Shown here: in pieces, positions 1-5,036 of the stretch
Numbering within the stretch: position 1 is the first letter of the stretch
How the letters are laid out: each line of letters starts with the position of its first letter
NCBI GenBank assembly: GCA_944358665.1
Contig: CALVRP010000123.1
Location: 1 to 9,734, forward strand
Length of the DNA: 9,734 nucleotides
Direction of reading: 5' to 3'
DNA from: an uncultured Bacilli bacterium
Lineage (GTDB): Bacteria; Bacillota_I; Bacilli_A; RF39; UBA660
Notes under the pieces: model-generated
Seen by the model: the letters and a program-made list of their open reading frames with translations, nothing else
Databases searched by the model: none
Told to the model about the DNA's origin: nothing
Program-made: the position numbers and the translations under genes

Positions 1-568
1 TAATTGTTTTCGTTTCTAGTTCTGCTTGAGCAATTGATGTTAAACATTCATTACACCAAAGAGCTGGTGACTCTTTATGATAACAATGGCCTTTAGCAAC
101 TAAGTCTAAAAAGGAAGTTTGACTTATTTTGATTGTTGATGGACTTACGGTTTTATAATGTATATCCCAGTCTGTACTTATACCCATTTTACTGAAAAGT
201 TCTTGAAATTCGGCCTCATATTTATCCGTAGTTTTATAGCATAACTTAGAGAATTCTTCTCTACCAATTTCATGAGCCTTTTTTCCTTGTTCTTTTTCAA
301 CCAGTCTTTCACTTGGTAATCCGTTATCATCAAAACCAAAAGGATAAAAAATATTAAATCCTCTTAATCTTTTATATCTGGCGATCATTTCCGTTTGTGA
401 ATAAGAGAAAATATGACCTATATGAATCTTACCATTTACTGTTGGTGGTGGAGTATCTATAGAAAACACTTTTCTTCCATCTGGAATAAATTTATATATT
501 TTTTCTTGATTCCAATAATTTAACCATTTTGCCTCTTTTTCGGCAGCATTATATTTTTTATCTAACAT
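1..568 (-). CDS. valS: Valine--tRNA ligase, N-terminal part (runs off left edge)
   Basis: Valyl-tRNA synthetase charges tRNA-Val with valine in the cytoplasm. I translated 189 residues from the reverse strand; the frame is open to the window edge, so the C-terminal part is outside. The class I signature is clear: a PPPTVNGKIHIGH segment at about residues 40-52 holds the HIGH motif. The following FGFDDNGLPSERLVEK stretch (about 77-92) is typical of the archaeal/rickettsial branch of ValS; the common bacterial form has GMDHAG here. A CNEC pair near residue 173 lies in the insertion (CP1 editing) region. The ATG at 566-568 overlaps the end of the upstream gene by 7 bases. An AAGG six bases before it acts as a modest ribosome binding site, suggesting translational coupling. 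The gene is expressed from the T-box leader upstream of its partner. Identity as ValS rather than IleS is judged from the motifs and is confident. Confidence 0.93.
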   Translation of the reverse strand, partial: MLDKKYNAAEKEAKWLNYWNQEKIYKFIPDGRKVFSIDTPPPTVNGKIHIGHIFSYSQTEMIARYKRLRGFNIFYPFGFDDNGLPSERLVEKEQGKKAHEIGREEFSKLCYKTTDKYEAEFQELFSKMGISTDWDIHYKTVSPSTIKISQTSFLDLVAKGHCYHKESPALWCNECLTSIAQAELETKTI

Positions 569-1461
569 ATTTTACCTTCTTTCTCTTCTGGCAATTTTAT
601 ATCCAGCCTCGTTAACAAAAATCTTACTCTATCTTTATATTCTTCTTTAACAAAATAATATATATATGATTCTATTAAATTTTCTACAGGTGCACCTCGC
701 CCCTCAATTTTAAAATTGACTATCCCCCTTGGAATATATTCAGTATTTATTAAATCATTAGATACAAAATGTTTTCTCTTTTGAGTGGTATGAAAATCAT
801 TTAGTTCTTTTTCTTTAAATTTACATTTATATTTCTTTCTAGAAAAATTGATTTGTTGCTTGCTTAAATTATCATAGTGTTGTTTTCTTATAGGACAATT
901 TTCTATACATACTTCATTTACTAAAATTTCTAGTTTGTCCAAATTATCAAACTTATCAATATATTCCCATTCATTATTGTGAGTATAATCCAAAACCACT
1001 AATTTATAATCTTTATTTAATTCCGCTTTAAGCTCATCTTCATTAAGTCCTTTTGTTGTAGATGAAATAAATTTAAATTTTGGATAATTTTTTCTAATAT
1101 AATCTTCTAATAATTGATTATTAACTAATATCTCATTCAAATTATTTTCTACATTTTTTAATAATTGATTACCGAGGGTATCATATAAATGTGTTTCATT
1201 TATCATACTATTAGTAAAAGTAAATCTGACTGGTATATTACGATTATTAAAATAATCAACGATTTCTTTCATTTCTTCAATATATAGTTGCATTCCAAAG
1301 ACTGTTCGTCCACCATTCCAAATAAAATTAGGAAAACTACCATATATAGAGCCTATTTTAAAATCTGATTTAAAATAATATTCTTTTTCTTCGATTAGTT
1401 GTAATAGTCTTTTGTTCAATTCATAATACTCCCAAAATCCCGGAATATGAAAAATCTTCAT
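562..1461 (-). CDS. Conserved protein of unknown function, possibly U32-peptidase-like barrel
   Basis: I do not recognise a characterised family for this 299-residue protein. It has no signal peptide or membrane segment, so it should be cytosolic. An alternation of short beta strands and helices (FKIGSIYGSFP near 34-44, VRFTFTNSMINE near 78-89, LVVLDYTHNNE near 154-164, LEILVNEVCIENCP near 177-190) suggests a TIM-barrel-like fold reminiscent of peptidase U32 proteins. This is a similarity of pattern only. Cys185, Cys189, His195 and Cys213 sit close together and could bind a metal or an Fe-S cluster. The ATG at 1459-1461 is preceded by a full AGGAGG (1475-1480) with a longish 13-base spacer; no better in-frame start exists. 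It is the first gene after the T-box leader and its end overlaps valS by 7 bases, so it should rise when the cognate tRNA is uncharged. That placement suggests a link to translation or amino-acid supply, which is inference. Confidence 0.8.
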   Translation of the reverse strand: MKIFHIPGFWEYYELNKRLLQLIEEKEYYFKSDFKIGSIYGSFPNFIWNGGRTVFGMQLYIEEMKEIVDYFNNRNIPVRFTFTNSMINETHLYDTLGNQLLKNVENNLNEILVNNQLLEDYIRKNYPKFKFISSTTKGLNEDELKAELNKDYKLVVLDYTHNNEWEYIDKFDNLDKLEILVNEVCIENCPIRKQHYDNLSKQQINFSRKKYKCKFKEKELNDFHTTQKRKHFVSNDLINTEYIPRGIVNFKIEGRGAPVENLIESYIYYFVKEEYKDRVRFLLTRLDIKLPEEKEGKIC

Positions 1462-1487
1462 GTAAAGAACAATACCTCCTTTCTAAC

Positions 1488-1547
1488 AAAAAAAGCCTAT
1501 AAATTTAAGGACGATATAACCGTGGTACCACCTTAATTTATAAGCTT
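1488..1547 (-). terminator. T-box-controlled intrinsic terminator
   Basis: The arms AAGCTTATAAATTAAGG (1531-1547) and CCTTAAATTTATAGGCTT (1493-1510) pair almost completely, and are followed by seven U residues (1488-1494). The antiterminator uses part of both arms, so the two folds exclude each other. Because no separate terminator is visible after the hydrolase gene ending at 1749, this hairpin may also stop read-through from the Mur ligase/hydrolase unit. Confidence 0.88.
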
Positions 1548-1711
1548 TCCATCTTTGCTTACCTTATTTATTTAACGCATATATACGGAATATCCTAACT
1601 ATTCAGATATTCAGCTCCCAAGCTACCTTCAGCACATTTTATTATTAGTTTTCACCAGCCACTAACTCTCTATAAACAAAAATATACTTACTCCTCTTGT
1701 TCCTTGCTGTT
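1488..1711 (-). promoter_or_regulatory. T-box riboswitch leader upstream of the valS operon
   Basis: On the reverse strand this leader carries the T-box sequence AAGGTGGTACCACGG (1521-1535). The antiterminator folds as TTAAGG (1531-1536) with CCTTAA (1505-1510), a UGGUACC bulge (1524-1530), and ACG/CGT closing the upper helix. The competing terminator is formed by 1531-1547 with 1493-1510, then seven U. Further upstream are the AGAGAG/GGCTGGTG elements of Stem I, a loop-E pair AGTA...GAA, and a C-G hairpin with GCGTTA after it. The loop-E GAA is followed by TAGTTAGG, giving GUU (1597-1599, valine) followed by A as the best specifier. The UGGU bulge would pair with an A73 acceptor end, which fits tRNA-Val. 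Uncharged tRNA should therefore allow read-through into the 299-residue gene and valS. T-box identity is near certain; the specifier assignment is moderate. Confidence 0.93.
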
Positions 1712-1717
1712 AAAACC

Positions 1718-1723
1718 ATTATA
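1718..1723 (-). promoter_or_regulatory. Promoter -10 box for the T-box/valS operon
   Basis: A perfect TATAAT on the reverse strand is preceded by TGT, making an extended -10 (TGnTATAAT). The -35 region near 1741-1746 is only A/T-rich and matches TTGACA weakly. The expected start point, about seven bases further on (near 1711), matches where the T-box leader begins. Confidence 0.75.
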
Positions 1724-1748
1724 ACACATTTTTTTTGTTTTTAAATAT

Positions 1749-2474
1749 TTATTTTAATTCTTTATAAAATTTCTTAATATCACTTATTATCTCTTCTGGA
1801 TGACTATTCGCAATATCGTGGCCCCCATTTTCAATAAAAGCAATTCTCTTTTTATAGTCCTGATTCACTTTTTCTTGTAATTTATATGGTTTTACCATTT
1901 TATCTAAAGTACCATAAATAATACAAACTTCATTAGGATCTATTTTTTCAAGCTCATCAGTTACATCTTTTCTTACAATTTCTTGATAAGTATTTCTTAA
2001 AAACTTTGTTCCATAACGCATTTCATTGTTTTTAACATAATAAATTAAATATAAATCACGGACAAAATCTCTAAAAGGTTTTAAAACTCTAGGCGTTTTT
2101 ACAAACTTTTTACTCTTATCTTGATTACGAATAATCGCTGGCGATACTAAAATGAGTTTTACTTTGCTAGGATATTTATTTTTCCAAGTTATTGCGACTG
2201 GCCCACCAAAAGAATACCCTAAAACATAATCTACTGGTATATTGTTTTTTTGGATATAATCATTAATGTAATCGGCAAAATCATCTAAAGTAAAATACTT
2301 TTTATCTGGCTCTTTTTCACCACAAAATCCCGGTAAATTTAATTTATATATATTAAAATCTTCCTCTAATAAATCCACAAAATGTTTTCGGTTGTGCCAA
2401 GCATCATCTTCATCAGTCATGCTTGTATAATTGCGGTAATTCCATCCATGAATAAGTAGTAAATTTTTTTTCAT
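1749..2474 (-). CDS. Alpha/beta-fold hydrolase
   Basis: This 241-residue cytosolic protein has the complete alpha/beta-hydrolase layout. HGW (9-11) supplies the oxyanion region, GYSFGG (86-91) is the nucleophile elbow with Ser88, GTLDKMV places Asp191 after a core strand, and GGHD places His219 near the C terminus. The variable cap lies at about 115-165 and is rich in Lys and Arg. The length is normal for a single-domain esterase or lipase-like enzyme; no signal peptide or membrane segment is seen. The substrate cannot be told from the sequence. Its ATG (2472-2474) follows directly on the TAA of the Mur ligase gene with no gap, and its ribosome binding site (GAAAGG) lies inside that gene. The two are therefore co-transcribed and probably coupled, which suggests a shared pathway, perhaps in cell-envelope metabolism. 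No terminator is visible after it. Confidence 0.88.
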   Translation of the reverse strand: MKKNLLLIHGWNYRNYTSMTDEDDAWHNRKHFVDLLEEDFNIYKLNLPGFCGEKEPDKKYFTLDDFADYINDYIQKNNIPVDYVLGYSFGGPVAITWKNKYPSKVKLILVSPAIIRNQDKSKKFVKTPRVLKPFRDFVRDLYLIYYVKNNEMRYGTKFLRNTYQEIVRKDVTDELEKIDPNEVCIIYGTLDKMVKPYKLQEKVNQDYKKRIAFIENGGHDIANSHPEEIISDIKKFYKELK

Positions 2475-3881
2475 TTAATCACGCCTTTCTAAAACTTTAT
2501 ATCTTTCATTTTCAATATATTTTAAGTTTTCCACATTAAACTTATCAAAACTTCTATAGTAACCACTATAATGATAAAAAATAGTTCCATCTATTTTCTT
2601 CATAAAATCATGATTAGAAACTATAGTGACGTTTTTATGATCTTTAAAATACTTTAGATAAGCAATATCAGAAAACAAATAAACTCGATCAAATTTATCA
2701 AATAACTCTTTTACTTTGATCATTCTATTAGTGTGCTCCGCACTACCAAATTTACGAATCACTAAATAAGACTTATCATATAAATTGCCAGCCAGTTGTT
2801 TTATTCTTTCATAAGTCGATATATCACTGTCAAAAATAACATCTTTACCAAAAATATTTTGCGGCTCTAATCGGTGTTCAACAGGCCCAGCATTATTTAA
2901 AGCTAAAGTAATAGTCGCATTATCTATTCCTAAATATGTGCCTATTTTATATGCTAAAGCATATTCTACTAATGATAATTTACTTAACACAAACGGTTTA
3001 ATTGATTTATCATTAATTAAAATCTTATCACCTTTATAAGAAACATTTTCCATAATAGGAATAAACTTGTTAACATTAGTCTGACAGATTTTTTCATTAT
3101 TATAATAAAGTAAATTATCACTAATATGTAGATTACTAATGTAGTTATCAGTTTCATTAATAAATCCAATAGTAGGATGTTCAAAAATAAGAGCTTTATA
3201 TTTACACAAATCATCTTTCGTATTCATGCCATCATTATTTAAATGCGATGAATCGATATTTATTAAAGCACAAATATCCGTTTTTAGCAAATCACAGATT
3301 TTTTTTACGTGATCACGATACCAAATGGAAGCTTCTAAAACAATATAATCAGTGTTAGAGGTTAACAAATTAATAATATAAGCTTTAATAATTATCGGTG
3401 TTAAACGTTTACTATAAAGTCTAAGTACATTGTATTTAGTTTTTAACACATCTTCAATTAAACCAGCCGTAGTGGTTTTACCAACACTTCCTGTAACACA
3501 TATTTTTTTAGCATTTGACCCTTCTAAAGTATAAGTAAATAATTTATCAATAGAAGCCATAATATCATCAACAACAATATATTTAAATTCTTCTTCTTTT
3601 AATTCTTCTTTCATTTTATCATCAATCACATAAGTGTAATCCGGTTTATCTTTTATATAATTGATAATATTTTTTCGTAAATCTAAAAGTTTAATAATCC
3701 AACCATCACGAACAACGTCATCACCCAAAGTAATGGGGAAAAACAAAATATTTTTAGCTTCTCTCTCATACTTTTTATCTGCAATAGCTGTAATTCTTAA
3801 ATGATCAAAACTAATAACGTCAGTTTTAACCTCTTTGATATTAATAATATTATTTAACTTTTCTAATGACCAAGTATTCAT
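2475..3881 (-). CDS. Atypical Mur ligase family protein
   Basis: A 468-residue ATP-dependent ligase of the Mur superfamily, which joins an amino acid or peptide to a carboxylate through an acyl phosphate. The N-terminal part (about 1-120) resembles the MurF substrate domain, with ILFFPITLGDD near 45-55. The central ATPase domain starts with a GSVGKTT P-loop (131-137). It is followed by VLEAS (181-185), NIDSSHL (208-214) and KYKALIF (227-233), the expected positions of the Mg-binding Glu, the His and the lysine that is carbamoylated in Mur enzymes. The C-terminal domain opens with GPVEHRLE (332-339), closer to MurD (GLPHRLE) than to MurF, and then DSDISTYERI (351-360) where MurC/E/F have an Asp-His-x-Pro type motif. 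The usual MurD-F signatures are therefore mixed and this is probably not a housekeeping MurF. The start ATG (3879-3881) has AGAGGA six bases upstream and a promoter just before it. It is immediately followed by the hydrolase gene. The substrate is unknown. Confidence 0.85.
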   Translation of the reverse strand: MNTWSLEKLNNIINIKEVKTDVISFDHLRITAIADKKYEREAKNILFFPITLGDDVVRDGWIIKLLDLRKNIINYIKDKPDYTYVIDDKMKEELKEEEFKYIVVDDIMASIDKLFTYTLEGSNAKKICVTGSVGKTTTAGLIEDVLKTKYNVLRLYSKRLTPIIIKAYIINLLTSNTDYIVLEASIWYRDHVKKICDLLKTDICALINIDSSHLNNDGMNTKDDLCKYKALIFEHPTIGFINETDNYISNLHISDNLLYYNNEKICQTNVNKFIPIMENVSYKGDKILINDKSIKPFVLSKLSLVEYALAYKIGTYLGIDNATITLALNNAGPVEHRLEPQNIFGKDVIFDSDISTYERIKQLAGNLYDKSYLVIRKFGSAEHTNRMIKVKELFDKFDRVYLFSDIAYLKYFKDHKNVTIVSNHDFMKKIDGTIFYHYSGYYRSFDKFNVENLKYIENERYKVLERRD

Positions 3882-3902
3882 AAAATTCCTCTTTCTAATT
3901 TA

Positions 3903-3908
3903 ATTATA
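3903..3908 (-). promoter_or_regulatory. Promoter -10 box for the Mur ligase/hydrolase unit
   Basis: The reverse strand reads TATGTTATAAT, a perfect TATAAT with an extended TGT. No convincing -35 is seen. The predicted start near 3896 lies only a few bases before the ribosome binding site (AGAGG at 3888-3892), so the leader would be about 15 bases long. Confidence 0.65.
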
Positions 3909-3926
3909 ACATACTTTCATACAAAA

Positions 3927-3951
3927 GAAAAAACTGCTTAAGCAGCTTTTT
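3927..3951 (-). terminator. Intrinsic terminator after the 90-residue gene
   Basis: The reverse strand carries AAAAG-CTGC-TTAA-GCAG-TTTTTT: four strong pairs (3934-3937 with 3942-3945), extended by a G-U and A-U pairs, with a TTAA loop and then T-rich sequence. The stop codon of the gene (TAA, 3938-3940) lies inside the loop. It separates this unit from the promoter of the Mur ligase 20 bases further on. Confidence 0.8.
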
Positions 3952-4210
3952 GTATAGACCCTTGATTTTGCTCTCTAGCAATTTCTTTTTGGCTATTTAA
4001 TACTTGCTTCAACTCTTCAAAAGGTATTATATTTATATTTTCATCTTTCGGAAAATAATCTTTTGAAGCAAAGAAACTATCAAAATGTTTAATTAAAGAA
4101 GGATATATTTCCAATAACATCTTTTGCAATTTAGCAATTTCTGATGGTCTACTCTCATTCTTGGTTGTTTCATAATTTTCATCCATATTATCTATTAACT
4201 TCTCTACCAT
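3938..4210 (-). CDS. Small protein of unknown function, 90 residues
   Basis: I do not recognise this protein. It is predicted soluble and mostly helical, with an amphipathic stretch at about 23-47 (SEIAKLQKMLLEIYPSLIKHF) and a second helix near 66-82. There are no cysteines, no signal peptide and no membrane segment. It is charged, with an acidic N terminus. The start ATG (4208-4210) shares one base with the TAA of the upstream gene in a TAATG overlap. An SD-like GGAGGG ten bases before the ATG lies inside the upstream coding region, so translation is probably coupled. It ends inside the transcription terminator. The tight coupling implies that the two products act together, perhaps as partners, which is inference. 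Its reality is supported by the coupling, the terminator position and clean codon use. Confidence 0.72.
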   Translation of the reverse strand: MVEKLIDNMDENYETTKNESRPSEIAKLQKMLLEIYPSLIKHFDSFFASKDYFPKDENINIIPFEELKQVLNSQKEIAREQNQGSIQKAA

Positions 4211-4749
4211 TATTTACCCTCCGCGTCAACCATAGCTTTTAATACTTTTTCTGAATCATTATTAAAATATGCTTCAAATAAAGTATCTTCTCCAATTACT
4301 TTACTAATTAAATTTGTCATAATAATTTCATCCGTAAAATAATTATTATCAACATCACCTACTAAAAAATTAGTAAGTATTTCCGTATAGCCTTCACATA
4401 AGGCAATCATTTTATTTTCCGTTGTCGTAAAACCAAAACGATTTTCATTACCTGTAATTACACAAAGCAAAGCATGCATCAGCCAGTGTCTTGCATCGCT
4501 TTCTTTAAACATCTCTTCGTTGATTAAAATTTCATTAGTAAAGGCATTATACCGACAAGGCATCCTTACTAAAAATTTGCTTTCCCTTTTTATTTTTAAA
4601 GTCTTAAGTCTTTCATTTAAGTTACTTAAGTTGACCCCCTTAAAAGCTTCGTTAGAGACAAAGACAGTAATTAACTCCATTAAGTTTTCTTTAACTTCTG
4701 GGGTTAAATTTGTATTTGTATCTAAAGTAACCTTTAACGTTTCAAGCAT
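4210..4749 (-). CDS. Metallopeptidase-like protein lacking the catalytic glutamate
   Basis: About 179 residues from the ATG at 4747-4749. A GTG nine bases further upstream is in frame, but AGGTGA (4755-4760) overlaps it and is well spaced for the ATG, so I choose the ATG. The middle reads EILINEEMFKES then RHWLMHALL (87-95) and LCEGYTEIL (117-125). In many Bacillota gluzincin-like proteins the same layout is HExxH on one helix and an EGxTE motif supplying the third zinc ligand on the next. Here the two histidines (88, 92) and Glu119 are kept, but the catalytic Glu after the first His is Trp89. The family assignment is by pattern and is moderate. If right, this is a pseudoenzyme that may still bind metal. 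It is soluble, with no signal peptide. It is first in a two-gene unit with the 90-residue protein, under an extended -10 promoter. Confidence 0.75.
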   Translation of the reverse strand: MLETLKVTLDTNTNLTPEVKENLMELITVFVSNEAFKGVNLSNLNERLKTLKIKRESKFLVRMPCRYNAFTNEILINEEMFKESDARHWLMHALLCVITGNENRFGFTTTENKMIALCEGYTEILTNFLVGDVDNNYFTDEIIMTNLISKVIGEDTLFEAYFNNDSEKVLKAMVDAEGK

Positions 4750-4767
4750 CTCAATCACCTAACTGGT

Positions 4768-4773
4768 ATTATA
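4768..4773 (-). promoter_or_regulatory. Promoter -10 box for the metallopeptidase-like/90-residue unit
   Basis: The reverse strand reads TGTGCTATAAT: a perfect TATAAT with TGC in front, an extended -10. The -35 region is a run of T and A without a good TTGACA match. The expected start near 4761 abuts the AGGTGA ribosome binding site, giving a leader of only about 12 bases. Confidence 0.68.
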
Positions 4774-5012
4774 GCACAACTTAAAAAAATTGTATATATT
4801 TTTTTTCGTTTTTTTGACATTTTATATACATTTACATCTTATTTACAAAAAGAATCACTCTCCACTCGTTCTTGTTTTTCAAGGCTTTTTTAGCTATGGG
4901 CCCTAACAAGTTTGTAAAGTTGACACTTTAGTCAAAGAATAATAATTACATTTAAATCACACTTCCTCTTTATAAATTACTTGTTATATTTGCGATTATT
5001 TATAAAATATTA
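4774..5012. other. Divergent intergenic region with a possible structured element
   Basis: About 240 bases lie between the two divergent promoters, and no gene is apparent. The region is AT-rich except for a short GC-richer block at 4881-4910. That block forms an interrupted hairpin: CTTGTT (4871-4876) pairs with AACAAG (4905-4910), then after a four-base bulge AAGGC (4881-4885) faces GCCCT (4900-4904). The inner stem is complete only on the reverse-strand RNA, where a G-U replaces an A-C mismatch. A second inverted repeat, TTGAC-N6-GTCAA, lies at 4920-4935. I recognise no known riboswitch or small RNA here. Confidence 0.45.
4920..4935. promoter_or_regulatory. Inverted repeat TTGAC-N6-GTCAA, possible operator
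   Basis: This is a perfect five-base inverted repeat with a six-base spacer, overlapped by a second one (AAAGT-N4-ACTTT at 4916-4929). It lies about 100 bases before the D-aspartate ligase start. The dyad could bind a regulator of the bridge operon. It also contains TTGACA (4920-4925), but a good -10 is not found at 17 bases from it. In AT-rich DNA such a repeat can occur by chance. Confidence 0.3.
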
Positions 5013-5018
5013 TATAAT
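4990..5018 (+). promoter_or_regulatory. Promoter of the D-Asp bridge operon
   Basis: TTGCGA (4990-4995) and a perfect TATAAT (5013-5018) are separated by exactly 17 bases, a standard sigma-A arrangement. The start would fall near 5025, within or just before the AAAGGTGA ribosome binding site (5023-5030), so the leader is very short. Confidence 0.7.
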
Positions 5019-5036
5019 TAATAAAGGTGATTTTAT

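Noticed and set aside
1606..1608. AUC (Ile) as the T-box specifier, after the first GAA
   Set aside because: That GAAUAU stretch pairs with AUAUUUU on the 5' side of Stem I as a helix, so it is not in the specifier loop; an Ile codon also would not fit a valS operon.
3017..3214. Open frame of 65 codons on the minus strand
   Set aside because: It lies wholly inside the Mur ligase gene in another frame, and its Ile/Leu-rich composition is what a frame shift of AT-rich coding DNA gives.
4750..4758. GTG start for the metallopeptidase-like gene
   Set aside because: The GTG overlaps the AGGTGA binding site, which is correctly spaced for the ATG at 4747-4749.
4520..4762. Open frame of 80 codons on the plus strand
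   Set aside because: It is antisense to the metallopeptidase-like gene and has no binding site or recognisable content; the minus-strand gene has a promoter and is coupled to a downstream gene.
4814..4819. TTGACA as the -35 of the D-Asp bridge operon
   Set aside because: No -10 lies at a proper distance, and the site is over 200 bases from the gene; TTGCGA-17-TATAAT at 4990-5018 is much better placed.
4941..4946. AATAAT as a -10 for the TTGACA at 4920-4925
   Set aside because: The spacer is only 15 bases. It remains a weak secondary possibility.
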